Shown here: positions 12,139 to 26,800 of the stretch, piece by piece
How positions within the stretch are numbered: the first letter of the stretch is position 1
How the letters are laid out: every line of letters begins with the position of its first letter
Origin: Auanema rhodensis
Taxonomy: Eukaryota; Nematoda; Chromadorea; Rhabditida; Rhabditidae
Reading direction: 5' to 3'
DNA length: 64,000 nucleotides
NCBI GenBank assembly: GCA_964057225.1
Contig: OZ059899.1
Location: 16,376,501-16,440,500, forward strand
The notes under the pieces: generated by a model
The model's database searches: none
Told to the model about the DNA's origin: nothing
What the model saw: only the letters and a program-made list of their open reading frames with translations
Position numbers and translations under genes: made by a program

Positions 12139-14729
12139 CTTAGACCTTTGACATTATAATAAAACCAGGATACTACCTGCAACGTGATTATTAAAAAGGA
12201 GAAAAAGATGAAAAGTTTAAAACAACTGGAAGGAAAAATTATTTGAAAAACAGATGAATAACTTGCAATTGAAGATTACTTGACGTGAAGATGTTACATT
12301 TGAGGTGTGCAACATGCTAATTTTCCTTCAAGAAAAAAGAAGATTTACAATGGTCTTGTATATGGATCATTAATTCTATAGTACTAGCCGAAGTCAAAAC
12401 TATTCACTATATGTGAAAAAGATGAAGGAAAAGTGACATACTATGCTTCAAACGATGCAAAACGATCGAAAAGTCGTTAAATAGTTACAGTCTGCATACA
12501 GAAGAATAGTGATGAATGAAAGACAACAAACTATCTTATATGATTGAAATGATGAAGAAATGTATAACATAACCATATAAATGTCTTATTCAACTTCAAT
12601 ACTGAAATAAGCTAATCTTTTATATTTCAACTACTACTAAATGTGTTAAATATGAATAAGTCACGAACCCGACCTTACATAGTGTACTTTAATATTCAAA
12701 ACAGTGGACAACATCATGTGTATTGTATTGAAAAGAAAATTAATAAAAATAATTAATTACTAGATTTATACCTTCTAAAATAGTAATTATAAAAATCTTT
12801 CTCTAAACTAAAAGCCTTATGAAACAAAACTGTAACAGATTCTAAAAGCCTTATAACTTCCAAAGGCATTTTGATCAGCTCTATTGAATCTATTTCTAAT
12901 ATTTACGTCATAAGGAAGAATTGTATTTATATTAATATAACTTACACGACTTATATTCATATTGATAATTTAAAGAGAAAAGAGAGATTGAGAACTTTTG
13001 CAAACTTTTAGCGCTTCACAGGATTCGTAATGTCTCGTCATTGGGGCCGGACACGAAACTTAATAAGGGATGACAATGAAATTTAGAAAGAACAGCTAAT
13101 TTCTTTAAGAAATCTAAATAACGTTCATGGAAGAATAACAAACAGTTCATGCTTTATAGTGACCCTATATACACTCTTGATCTTTAGTTTAACCAAGAAA
13201 TAACAAAAATGAATTAAACATCGACTTCATATTGATGTTCGTAGATTGACTTTAAATTCGAGAATTATAAAAACAAAATATATAAATCTTATTGAATTAG
13301 TGAAAAGTTTAACTTTTGAATGAAATATTTTATATGAAAATGATTGATTTGTTTTCTAAACCATCATACCTCCCACCAGCATGTGGGCCAATCTTATATG
13401 GGCCACACCCTTAGTTTCTTATACGAACATTGGAAGAATCCATATAAAAGAAAATAATTGAAAGCTTTTCAAAAAAAGAAAGACAGTATAATTCAAACAT
13501 TTAAAAAGTTCATTTCAACGGCTGCAAGATCTTCTTGACTGCTTGAGTAGGCGCATGAATTTTGAACAAAACGTAAGCAAGTGGCACTTTCTAAGGAACT
13601 ATAGACACCTAACTGCCTGGCTCGCGGGCTACTCTATCTAATCGCTTATCCTATTCTAATCGCTCAACCTTTTTTTGGACAACACGAAAAGAATACATGA
13701 AGTCGGATGGACTGCTTTTGAGATATAGCTCAATTCAATTTATGCAACACAAAAAAAGTGATAGATTAATCCGAAGATCCAAAGATTGGCCTTTTATTAT
13801 GGCTCACAGGAGAAATCCTAATCACGTTTACTCAGATGCGCCCAAAAAGATGTAGTTAAGATGAATCTTGGTGCACACATATAGGATTATCATACTTATT
13901 CCGATTTTTCCAATAACCTCATCAAATGGATGTTGTCCGATAATATCTTAGAAACAATCCGAATAAGGAACTAGTAGGAAAAATGAAAATAAAAAGTGAG
14001 AATATAAAAATTTAACAGTTTTGATTAGTTAGATAGTGAAGTTAGTAAAGAAATATAGACAACCATTCTTCGTTGACTGAAAAGTATAAATGAAGTAAAA
14101 GTTTCACGTGGCGTTCACGCCGAAGTTATGCAAAGGAAATGTCCCAGAAGTAGTTGCGATATTGAAGAGATTCGAATGAATAAAAATGTCCTTAAACATC
14201 AACATCATCAGAGTTCATTAGTAACCGTAATCAAACGCATATTCAAATTATTCAAATGATGTCTGGTTTAGAGGGTAACGTAGGCAGAGCTTCGTCGCTG
14301 TCTGCAGAGCCACGCCTTCCCGGAAATGTGTATGCCCTAAGTCCAGGAGATCTAGCCGAAAGCAGTGTACCTACCGAATATATAAATCTGTTCAACGCTT
14401 AAAGTAATGATTGTGAATTAAGACTAAGGAAACACGATTCTTTCATCTACATACAGACGAAGAAAACAACCCGAATAAGCGTTAATGATTTTAAAACCAC
14501 CTACGAGCACAACAAACTTGATCAAAATAATTGTAGTAAAAAAATAAACTGCACAAGGCTTCATTAAGGAAAACCGGACAAGAGAAACACATTACGAAAA
14601 ATATTCCCCGTTTTATATCAATTTTGAGAAACTAAAAGAAGTGCTGACGAGACAACAGCAACACGGTAAAGTGTTTAATTATTGAATAAATAGATTAAAT
14701 CATATACAAAAAAAGAAGATTAAGAGAAA
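12139..14729. other. Intergenic region between cle-1 and pas-4
   Basis: 2.6 kb lie upstream of the cle-1 start and downstream of the pas-4 stop. It is mostly AT-rich with no supported gene. The one coding-like patch is 14256-14402 (plus strand), a 48-codon ORF richer in G+C than its surroundings, reported separately as a finding. Confidence 0.5.
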
Positions 14730-16072
<1,343 letters not shown>

Positions 16073-17203
16073 ATGCCGTATGCTAATCAACCTATTGTAA
16101 CTATTATGACACTATCTGACGACCAAGTCAGATTCGTGTTGGAAGACACGGATTTGAGTGTTGCCAACTCTCTTAGAAGAGTTTTTATAGCTGAAGTAAG
16201 CTGAATACAGTTCTTGTTTTGTTTTTTTATAAGTTGGTTATTAGGTTCCAACCCTTGCTATTGATTGGGTTCAAATTGAAGCTAATAGTAGTGTTCTTCA
16301 TGACGAGTTTATTGCTCATCGTATGGGTTTAGTTCCATTAGTGTCCGACTATGCTGTTGATCAGATGCAATATACTAGAGTAAGAGAAATCAAGCTTATT
16401 CAAATGCTTTTTTTTCTTAGGAGTGTCAATGCACAGAATTTTGTAATCAGTGCTCTGTTCTATTTGAGCTTAATGTTAAATGTAGAGATGAAGCTACACG
16501 ATCAGTTACCACGGCTGATTTAGAATGTAAAGGTACTGATATAAATGGAGATGTAAGTGTGTCATCATTTAATTTATTTTTTCGTTTACCCATTCAGCAA
16601 GTTCAAGTTTTTCCTGCTTGCGGTGTTCATGTTAGAAATCGAACAGGACATGGCGCAGACGAATATTCTCGACAAGATGATATCTTAATAGTTAAACTAA
16701 GAAAGGGACAAGAAATTAATTTAAGATGCTATGCAAAAAAAGTTTAACTTGAGTTCACTTTGATATATATATTTCCACGGTTGAGGGCTTTGGTAAAGAA
16801 CATGCTAAATGGAACCCTACGTGTGGTGTAGGCTTTGAATATGATCCTGACAATTCTCTTCGTCATACAGTTTACCCAAATGCTAAAGAATGGCCCCGCA
16901 GTGAGTTTAGTGAGCTAGAAGAAGGAGAAAGTGAAGCTCCGTATGATGCACATGGCAGACCATCAAAGTTTTGGTATACAAGTAGGTTTTGATCAGTTGT
17001 TTTTTTGCTAACCTTAGTTGTAGTTGAATCTACTGGTGCTCTTAAAGCTGAACGAATCGTTCTCTCTGGTGTGGCTATATTGAAAAAGAAGCTCCAGGTA
17101 AAGCTAAATTGGAAATTGTAGAAAAAATATTTTCCTTATCTAGGAACTTCAAGAACAGCTAAGTCGAGAATTACAAAATCATGGATTAGCGATTGGACAG
17201 TAA
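16073..17203 (+). CDS. rpb-3: DNA-directed RNA polymerase II subunit RPB3
   Basis: Assembly-platform subunit of RNA polymerase II, the alpha-like partner of RPB11, in the nucleus. Seven exons (16073-16195, 16245-16379, 16421-16552, 16598-16741, 16786-16981, 17018-17097, 17144-17203) give 289 residues against about 275 in human. The opening [20 protein letters not shown] is the conserved dimerisation start. The third exon carries the zinc-loop cysteines [11 protein letters not shown], and the segment [14 protein letters not shown] is diagnostic of RPB3. An acceptor (tattttattag) directly abuts the ATG, supporting trans-splicing. The intron at 16982-17017 is only 36 bp. PRP4 follows 170 bp downstream on the same strand, suggesting a shared transcript. 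Confidence 0.97.
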
Positions 17204-17373
17204 TTTGTTATGTATTGATCTCACGTTTTTTTATTGTATATTCAATTGACTTGATAAGATAAATATCTAATATTACCTTTTCTATTGTTTGAACAATGGT
17301 TTTGAATCCGCTATACCACACTAAATTTATTCCCTCTCTTTTTTCTCATTTTATTTTACTGTTTTATTTAAAG

Positions 17374-19327
17374 ATGACCGATGTAGCCAAGAAAAATTTT
17401 GGTTCTTTAGCTACCGTTGAAGCGGTTCAGGCTATAAGAGTAAGACATATAACTTATTTCTAATTGTTATTGACAATCATTCAGGCTAATACTGAAGTAG
17501 CTTCTGACAGCAAGGCTGAAAGAATGGCCATTGATCCAATTCATAGTCAACAAGAAAATCAGATGTTAGCAGAATTTGAACGTAGAAGAAAAGCTAGGAC
17601 TTTAACTTTACCTACTGATGATGTACAGGTATGTGTTTTATGATGGGTTCTGCTATATATTTTTCTAAGGTTAAATTGCGTCTTAGAAGATTAAATCAAC
17701 CTATCTGTTTGTTTGGTGAAGATATTCTTGATAGACGTGAACGTCTTAGAGCTATTCTCTCGACTTTATCAGAAGATCAAGTTACTGCTATTCTTCACAC
17801 CGATGAAGTTTGTTAAAAAATTTTATGATTATTATTTTTGTTTTTGAAGGCTTATGTTGAAAAGCCTGACGAAGAGACTACAACATGGTATCACAGAGGT
17901 CCCTCATCTCTTAGAGCAGCTAGGGTTGCCATCGCTGATTTCTCTTTAAGACGTGCTAAAGCCAGGTTGTTCCTTCAAAGATTCAATTTAAAGTACATGT
18001 TATTTTTCAGACTTGACAAAGCACGCGAAGACTTGAATAGACCTTCTCACGAAAAAGCTCTCGCCAGACAAGAAGCTCATAAATGGGTTCAACAACTAAA
18101 CTTGCATGCTTCTCAAGTCGCAGACTCTAGACCGGTTGCATTTTGTGAATTTTCTCCGGATTCTGAGCATATAAGTAAGTTCACTTCTTATTCCATTGCT
18201 AGTTTACTGTTTTGTTCTATAGTTACGGCTGGTTGGTCTGGACAACCATGCTTGTGGAAAAGAGAAAACTGCGAACGTCTTATACGTTATACTGGGCACC
18301 AATCTCAATGTGGTTGTGCTCGTTTTCATCCTGGTGCTTTTGTAGCCAACGATCCTTCAACTTTAAATGTTGCATCTAGTGGTCATGATGGTTATTCCTT
18401 CCATCTCTTCATTTATTAATTATTGATTTAAAGGTACTGTCTACTTATGGGCATTGGACAGAGATACACCATTAGCTCAATTGGAATCACACCCTGCCCG
18501 TGTTTCCCGAATTGCATTCCATCCTAATGGAAGACATTTAGCTACTGCTTGGTATTTTTCAATTTATTGTTTCTTTCTTTATATTTCGCTTCAGTTTTGA
18601 TAGTTCATGGAGAATGTTTGATGTTGAGACTGGTGAAGATTTGTTATTTCAAGAAGGTCATGCTAAGGTTTGCTCGAAATTTTAATTCTAATTTTTTAAT
18701 GATAATCACACGGATTTAGTCAGTTTCTGATGTCGCTTTTCAATGTGATGGATCCGTTGCATTAACAGCTGGTCATGATTGTTATGGTAGAGTTTGGGAC
18801 ATGCGTACTGGTCGTTGTATTATGTTCCTCGATGGTCATACTAAAGAAATACATGCAGTAGAATGGATGCCCAATGGGTAAGAGCTTTTTGAAATTGCTT
18901 ATTATTTGATCGTCTTATAGTTATGAAATGGTTACCGGCAGTGCTGACAATTCTCTTAAAATATGGGATTTACGTATGAGAAAATGTACATATACCATGC
19001 CTTCTCATACCAGTGTTGTATCCAGAGTTCGTGCTGATAATAAGGGCCAATATATCATTTCAAGTAGTTTCGATTGTACATTAAAGGTAATATCAAAATG
19101 CCTTTTATTTTTTTATTTTTTTTTATTTTAGCTTTGGTCTGCAACAGGGTGGCAACCTCTTCGTCAACTGCAAGGACATGACACCAAGGTATTTAAAAAC
19201 TTCTTGACTGCTTGAAATTTTTTAATTATTACAGATTATGTGCGTCGACATAAGTCCCGACAGTAAATGGATAATTTCTGCGGCATTTGATCGAACATTC
19301 AAGTTATGGTGTCAATCGGAGTATTGA
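17374..19327 (+). CDS. prp-4: U4/U6 small nuclear ribonucleoprotein PRP4 (PRPF4), WD40 protein
   Basis: Structural component of the U4/U6 and tri-snRNP particle needed for spliceosome activation. Twelve phase-consistent exons between 17374 and 19327 give 486 residues (human about 520). The N-terminal half holds the splicing-factor-motif region ([20 protein letters not shown], then [10 protein letters not shown]), followed by a helical linker. From about residue 190 come seven WD40 blades with clear endings such as [17 protein letters not shown] and FKLWCQSEY at the C-terminus. The acceptor tttatttaaag abuts the ATG. The 170-bp gap after RPB3 suits a nematode operon, where this second gene would receive an SL2-type leader. 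It ends 222 bp from the convergent CRIPT stop. Confidence 0.96.
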
Positions 19328-19549
19328 TTTTACTGACATCTTATTGATAAATTTGTTCGGCAATCAGTAATTTCCGTGTTGTTTTGCGATCTCGAAGATT
19401 ATAAAGCAGTTTTATTTAGCATTGTTTATTGTTTCTTGCTTACAAAAGTATACAGTGATTGAATTTTACCCGAGTTGGAATCATAATAATGAGATAAATT
19501 TACAAAATTAGAAACATTTTTAGTGTTTGTTTGCACAAACAATACCTAG

Positions 19550-19969
19550 TTACACATTGCTTTGTCGGAGACCTGCTACTTTCTGTATTTTTTTTCCGCA
19601 CATTGCACAAATACCTTTCTCATATGCACAATTCTGACAATAATGAGACCCTACTTGGTGTATAGAGCATTTACAAAGCCTGCATTTGACTCCAGCGATT
19701 GTAGCTCTAAAAAAATTCATTAAAAAATAAGCAATCACACATTAACTTCAATAAAGCTAAAAAATGTAAATTTTTACTTTTTCTGGACTCCAATCAGTTT
19801 ATTCGTCGATCCACTAGGTTTAGCTTTATTCACACCTCCACCCAACCCTTTGTTATGAAGTTTATTTCTATAAGGATCAACACCAACAATTTTTGTTAAT
19901 TTTTTCTCGCCTAAAAAGAATATATATGTACATAAAGAAATAGAAAAACTTACATGTAGCACAAACCAT
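19550..19969 (-). CDS. CRIPT: CRIPT, cysteine-rich PDZ-binding protein / minor-spliceosome factor
   Basis: Three exons (19969-19954, 19910-19778, 19706-19550) give 101 residues, the same length as human CRIPT. It starts MVCATCEKKLTKIV. The C-terminal half carries the paired CxxC knuckles (CRLCKCSIHQ, then HYCQNCAYEKGICAMCGKK). The last four residues, QSNV, resemble the PDZ-ligand ending of the vertebrate protein (QTSV). CRIPT was described as a PSD-95 partner and is also found in spliceosomes; which role dominates in nematodes cannot be read here. The first coding exon is only 16 nt, so automatic annotation could miss the start. It is head-to-head with the amidating enzyme gene 493 bp away. 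Confidence 0.93.
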
Positions 19970-20462
19970 ATTTGAATATTATGAGTCTAATTCGTTATTT
20001 TAAAGCCTCTATTAGTTTGCGTAGTTTATTTAAGATTAGACGGCCATACGTAATATCTCGTAAGACTGAAGGTTGTCCACTTCGGGGAAGACAACGAGGG
20101 CTGCTGACCTCTTTCTAAACTTGCCCCAATATCAAAATTATTTAGTAGTGTGTGACACCACCGGTTGGAATACAATTATGCAAATATATCTTGTCGAATT
20201 CATGAAATGTGTTCCAGTTGTCCTATTGTCATTGATTAGGCTTGGGAGTGACCTTTGCTTAGTAATAATTTGTGTTTTCTTCTTACCTTCGTTATTTGGC
20301 CAATTCAGCATGTGCTAGCCGAGTAACAACCTTTTTGTTTTCCTGTTCATTTTTTCAAATGCATGGGACCGTTTATAGTACTTTTCTATTTTTCATATTG
20401 ATTACCCGTTTGTCTTCTTTCTTACCTAGTCTACCTAGTCTGATCCAATTTTCTTTAGGGTG
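19970..20462. promoter_or_regulatory. Intergenic region between divergent CRIPT and the amidating enzyme gene
   Basis: 493 bp lie between the two start codons. No coding exon is supported. The right half is strongly pyrimidine-rich, as expected ahead of the trans-splice acceptor at 20457-20458. Confidence 0.5.
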
Positions 20463-23400
20463 ATGCATTTGTTTTTATTATTTTTGTATTGTATAACGAT
20501 ACTCTCATGCAAAGTTTATGGATCTGATTCTGACTTTACGAAATTTACTGTTCAAATGATAGGATACAGCCCTCAACAAGTATTAATATATCTCTTTTAT
20601 TTTTTAATCTATTAACTTTAAAGAACGACGATTATGTAGCTGTTTCTCGCCAAGCAATTCCTGGATATATCGGTTAGATATTTAAAATTAAAAACCATTA
20701 TTCATTGTCTTCTCTAGTTGGTTTCGAGCCTCTGGCCAACGCTGATAGAGTCCATCACATGCTTTTATATGGCTGTACTGTTCCATATGGTGATCAGTTT
20801 TGGAAAGGAATGAGTACTTGCGGTAGAGGAGGCTCGCATATCTTATATGCGTGGGCAAGAAATGGTTTGAATTTCCCTTTTTATGGTCACATATATTGTT
20901 CTAGCTCCCGACCTTGAGCTTCCTGAAAATGTGTCTTTCTCTGTTGGTCATGAAAACGATGGAATCCGTTATTTCGTCCTTCAGGTAATTAACTCGAACG
21001 AGATTAAAAAAATTTTTTTTACAGGTGCATTATGCCCAACCTTTTGCCGGAAACGTTAAAGACTTTTCTGGAGTTACTCTACATATTTCGCAAAAGCCAT
21101 CAGCAAATCTTGCTGCAGTTATGTTATTTGTTTCTGGCGAACCAATTCCACCAGTTCAAGCCCAGCATCAAGTGAACATTTATGATCATATTTTTATTAT
21201 TGTTTAATTTTTACAGAACAATATTTCTTGTGCTTACGATTCTGCAACTGACATTCATCCCTTTGCTTTTCGAACTCATACACATGCAATGGGTCGTGTT
21301 GTTTCCGCTTATAATAGACACCAAAATACCTGGACAAAAATTGGAGCGAGAAACCCACAATGGCCTCAAGTGAGTTTTTATTCGTTTTTCGTAATGTTAT
21401 TCTATTTGAAATTTGATTTTCGTATTAATAGTTAACCTGACGTTCATGCACTGACCGGAATCATTTTTATTTCCGCTTGTGATTAAACCGGTTGTATATT
21501 GAACGTGTCATGTTATTAGTTTTTTTTTATCTTTTATTGTTGCTACTGATATTATCAGTATAATCGATGAAGAAAGGTATATATTTTTTTTGAAATTGCC
21601 CATATTTCACATTTTTTAAATTTTGATTTATGTTTTTGTTTCAGCTTTTCGAACAAGTCCAAGAACCTCTCACAATTAAATATGGTGATGTTATGGCTGC
21701 TAGCTGTCGATTTGATTCTCATGATAAGACAAAGTGGACACCTATGGGGTTTGTCAAATTCCTTGTGTTTGCGCATATGTCAATCTTTGACGTTTGAACT
21801 TTGCAAACAATGAAATCATTATCAAAGATTCAACAAAAATTGAATTTGTAGAGCAATGGGAACGGATGAAATGTGTAACTTTTACATGATGTTTTACTGG
21901 GATGCTAATAGTCCAAATCCTTTCCCCAATGGTGCCATATGTAGTGGCAACCAAGTGCAGGTTGGATAAATTTTATAATTTTACGAGGATAGTTTGACTG
22001 AAATAACTACTGCTGAATTTATTTCAGGATGCCTTTATCAATTTCCCCACGCAAGGATTTGAGTTATTGCCCCGACGGCCAGAATTAGAGCATCATGCTC
22101 ATCAGAGTACTGTACGTTTATAATGTTCATCTCATCATAATTTGAGCTCTTACAGGCTCCTTTTGGTGTTGTTGAACAATTTGCTGTTGGTAAAATTGGG
22201 AACATCAATCTTGGTCAGGTAGCAGGTCTTACATTTGATCCGACAGGAAATCTAATTGTTTTCCATAGAGCCGATAGAGTTTGGAACGCAAAGTGATTTA
22301 TTTTATTAATTTAGTTGCAAATTTATATAATTTCAGCACGTTTGATAATTATAATATTCTAATTGATAAAACACCTATTAACAAAGATGTTATTTTGATA
22401 GTTGATGTTAGTGGAGTGAAACCAAAACTTTTGAAATCTCTTGGAAAGAATAAGTGAGTTTGTCTTTTAACTTTGTATTTATTTAAAACTGTTCTGAATT
22501 TCTTTAGATTTTATTTACCACATGGTATCTATGTTGATCATGAAGGATTTTTATATACCACTGATGTTGGATCTCATTTGGTTTCAAAATTCAAAATCAC
22601 TGATAATGGTTCTATCATATCTTCTTTTATTATTACTATTATTTTATTGTTTTATAGATTTGGAATTAGTCTGGCAGTTAGGAGAACTTCTCATGCCTGG
22701 AGTAGATGATAAGCATTTTTGCAAGCCTGCTTCTATTGTTCGTGAAGGTCTTTATTATTGTAGAAAAGAGTTTTATATCCGTTTTTATTCAGGAGATATC
22801 CTTTATGTCGCTGATGGCTACTGTAACAGCAGAGTGGTTAAGATTTCTCTGGATGGAAAGCGATTAGTAAGATTCTTTGATTTTGTATATTCATGCCATC
22901 GTACTTAGGATTCTTTTGGTCTCCCTGGTAATGGACCTGTGCAATTCCAACTTCCCCATGATATTAGGGTGAATGCAAAAGTAAGCGAAAATAAGTTTAT
23001 TCGTCAATTAGCGTTAAATAAATACAGAAAAACCTGTTAGTTGCCGACAGAGAAAATGGTAGAGTCCAGGAGCTTACAACAAGTGGACAATTTGTTCAGG
23101 AATACGCATCCAGGTATATTTTATAGTTGTATTTGTTTCAACCTTCTCTTTATATTTAGCCTTTTTTCTAACATTTACTCTGTTGATGAATTTGGAGAAT
23201 ACGTTTTCATGATCCCTGGGAGACTAAATACCCTAAGTGTCAATGCTGTAAATTCCTTTTGTAAAACACTATTGGAACATTCTAATTTTAAGAATAAACT
23301 GGACATTGAAGTTTACGTAGGAAGGGCAGGGACTGGCCTGATCGAGTTTGGCTTCAGCGGAACTTCGAAATCTTTTGGAGCTCCCCATGTTCTCCGAATT

Positions 23401-23836
23401 GACGCTCAAGGAGAAAATATATTTATCGGGGATATTACTGAAGGAAGTCCACTCTTATGGAAGTTTCACGTAATTAATCGCGCATTCTTAGAGAATAAAC
23501 GTTTAGTTTTAGATTCAAAAAGAAGAATCACCCAATCAAGCAAAATCTGTATCTATAAATGGATATAGTGCTTTGAAAAATGGTAATCCATCTACATTGC
23601 CTCTTTTGCTAGTTGTAGCTACAGTTGTATTAATTGGAGTTTTCGCTTACCGTAGAAAGATAAAGCCATCAAATGGCTTCGATAGAACGGTATGTTTAGC
23701 TTTAAATAGTTGTCATTGTTCCCACAGAGAATTGAGTAGTCAGCCTCTATTTGATCAAATGTATTTTCAGGGTTTTAAACCTGTAAGAACCGATGAGAAC
23801 ATCGCTTTTATAAGTGATGACAGTGACAGTGAATGA
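20463..23836 (+). CDS. pamn-1: Bifunctional peptidylglycine alpha-amidating monooxygenase (PHM + PAL), membrane-anchored
   Basis: Converts glycine-extended neuropeptide precursors to C-terminal amides in the secretory pathway. Nineteen exons give 739 residues. After a signal peptide (residues 1-20) comes the PHM domain with all its copper ligands visible: His68-His69 (RVHHM), His133 (VHYAQ), His201 and His203 (THTH) and Met273 (GTDEM). The PAL domain follows with NHL-type repeats (LPHGIYVD, YCNSRVVKI, LPHDIRV, APHVLRI). A single transmembrane helix lies at about 687-705, followed by a short acidic tail ending ISDDSDSE. C. elegans has one bifunctional gene (pamn-1) plus separate PHM and PAL genes; the fused layout fits pamn-1. 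A trans-splice acceptor (ttctttag) lies 4 nt before the ATG. The last intron (23690-23770) is stop-free and a multiple of three, so a longer tail is possible. Confidence 0.95.
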
Positions 23837-26800
23837 TTGCTCTACGTTCCTTCTATGCTTTATTTTCTACAGATGCTTGTGTATATTTATTATTCTGAAA
23901 CATTTTTATACATTCATTTTCCCATTTTCACTTTTGTAGTTGATATTTTGCTCGCTGGTAGGGTTTAGTTTGGGTTTTGACATATCCTGTGATCTATGGT
24001 TGTGTATATCAGGTGTTTTTCATTGCTTAGTCATCATTATTCCATCTTTTCTTATGTTTCTATTACTTATACATAACTTATTTCTTCTCCTTCTTGTGCT
24101 ATGCAGATATTGGATATATAGATGTCATCGAAAATCAAAATTTTAATGGATCTGATTATTCGTACCTTTTTATTCGAGATATACATATATAAAATATATT
24201 TAATTGGAAGTATTTCTTTTTTTCCTGCCTTAATTGAAGAAAGTATTTACGCATATAGAGATATTTGATAGTGCTACTGCTAGAATTTCGCAACATAATG
24301 AATCTAACCAGTTAATAAAAGCGACGAAACCTATTAGTAGCGTGGGATCGATGCTCACATATGTGATTACTATGAGTGCCGCCGTATTCGACCAAGGAGC
24401 ATACTCCACTTGTTTCTCTATATCTTTTTCGTATTTGCCTTGTGACCTTTTCAGAGGTTTTCAGCGAAAATAGGAGGAATAATGAGCTTAGTCACCTCGT
24501 ACGATAGACCTTTGCCCTCTTTTTTGTCCTCATTATCTTCGCTTTTTCGCATCTTTTTATTTAGGTTTTTTGAAGTTAAAATGAGACAGCCCTATTCAAT
24601 CGTCTGTTCCCGCTTTCCCCATTCCTATTTCTGTTCTGAACGTTTTTACGTAGATTTCGCCGTTATAACTGTAATGTGTCTTCAATTAGTTCTTGTTGTA
24701 TTTTGATTCCTCGAAACCATCTTTACAAAGAACTAAATAAAACCTAAGCCACCCTGCTCTATTCATTCCACTCTTTTGGCTCCGGTGTATTCGCTTCATT
24801 GCCCACAATTCAGTCTGTAAAAGAGTTCTCGCTTCTTGTTCTCTTCTTTTCCTGTGGGCTAATATCTTCTCTCTTTCAGCATAACTTCATCTCGTCTAAT
24901 TTTAACGTCCGTCTTCTTGGGGTCGTAGTTTTTCTCCTCCGACCACTGGCCATTCATCGGCCGCTCTATGAGTGAATGTGTATGTGTGTGTCTGGGTGTG
25001 TATGAGTGCTAGAAGAATTGAAAAGAGGAAACGGCTAGAGAAACAGAGGAAGATCAAGGGAGAACACAGACCAAACGATAGACAGAGAACGAGTAAAAGA
25101 GAGACGAAACCAAAAAAAAGAAATTCGTAGTAAGCGATTGAGACCACAGACGTAACAAGGATGTCCACAAGCCGTTTTTGTCATGTTCCCTGGCCGTCAT
25201 CTTATTTTTCATCCTCATCCTCACCAGCCTCTTTCCCTATTTCTTATCTTAGGCGCAGATGTTGAGACGAACAAAAGATATTTCCCGCCAATTTACTTTT
25301 CGTATCTGAACCCCCATGATCACATCGAATACATGAGCAGATGATGACTCGAAGCTAGGGTCAGATTTCTGCTCGTTCTCTTTTCTCTCTATATCGTTTG
25401 CATACTAAGGTCCTAGTGACAGTTTTCTTTATATTTTACCTTTAGGATGAGATTCATATAGCATTAAAGGGTTTTACGTTTCTAAATAGCACCTGCCTCT
25501 CCCTCTTGCGCATCTCAGTTCGTTTTTAGTAGGTCAAATATAAAAGATCCCTTTTCCCCTCAAAAATGGGCAATGGGCACCAATATCAAGGCAGACTCAC
25601 AGCTAAGAAATAATGAGTGTCGAAGGGGAAGTTATGTTCTGAATGAACTAGTGTTATTAAAATCCGCTCTATATATGGATTGCTTTAAAACTAATTAATA
25701 TAGCTACATTGAAAGCTATAAAATGGTATTGCGATGGAGATTTATTTGGAATCATGCTTCCTCTCAGAGTTAAAGGAACTCGTAGTATTGATTAGAGCGC
25801 CAAACATGAGCCCCTTCATCGAACATACCCTCTGTTTCCCCACTCGGACGCACATGGGGAGAGGGTTAAGCGGGGAAATAGGGGAGGGGTGTGGTAAGAC
25901 AGAGAAAGAGGAACAAAAAAGAAATAATTTGGAAAGGAGAGAGAGAGAGAAAAAGAAAAATCAAGCGAGGTTTGACATAAAGAAAGCACGAACTAAAGAG
26001 AACGAAGGACGTTGATCTGGTCAATCAATTATTTTCTCAGTGTAGGCATCGCTACGTACAAGATCTATCTCCCTCAACAACAAAAAAAATATATCTCTGG
26101 TGAATGAGTGAGAATTGGAAAATCATCTAAAACGAGATGGAAGAACAATTCTTGGTATTTACTCCCTGCCCCCACGTGAGTATTGCAGTCTCATCGTCAC
26201 CGGTCGATCCCTAGTAGTAGCAATTAGATGGGATTAGTGCAGTAGACATGAAATAATGCCAAGATGGAGAACATCAACATTATGCAGGATGCTGGCCAAG
26301 CTCGTTAATTATTCTAATTAGCATGCTGCTGTTCGTGAAGGAGCGTTGATTCAAGCTATTGAGACCTGGGGCTAACTTGATGTGGGTAGATATGTGTTAC
26401 GGAAGAGGATCGATTGTGCCCGGTCCTATTACTGATTTAAAGGAGGCGAATTATGATAGGGAAAATTTTGACAAAAGATATTTAGTAGGAGGCTAATAAG
26501 ATATCTGCTTTCCGAAAAAAGTCAATTAAACGTTGAGGAAAATCAAGAAAAATAAGTATAATTATTATTAGTAAAAGGGTTCAGTTTCACAAATACTAAA
26601 ATGGGGCATAATTTATGAACATATATGTGTACCAAATATTTAATAGAAAATAAAGCAGATGATATGTAAAATGCTGTTCAGGCTATTTTCACGTGAACAA
26701 CCGTGGGAATCTATGAGAGCTACTTAGGCCATACTGGGGTCCCAACATCGTTCTCAATTGAACAAGAGACACATGAGTATTGAACCTATTCTCTAACTGC

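Noticed and set aside
13380-13440. Possible hairpin around atgtgggccaatcttatatg followed by ggccacacc
   Set aside because: Only a five-base perfect stem (TGTGG/CCACA); too weak to support a structured RNA without comparative data.
24902-26015. Minus ORF at 24902-25168 and plus ORF at 25734-26015 considered as genes
   Set aside because: No domain, biased composition (Leu/Phe or Glu/Lys/Arg), no splice partners and no trans-splice acceptor.
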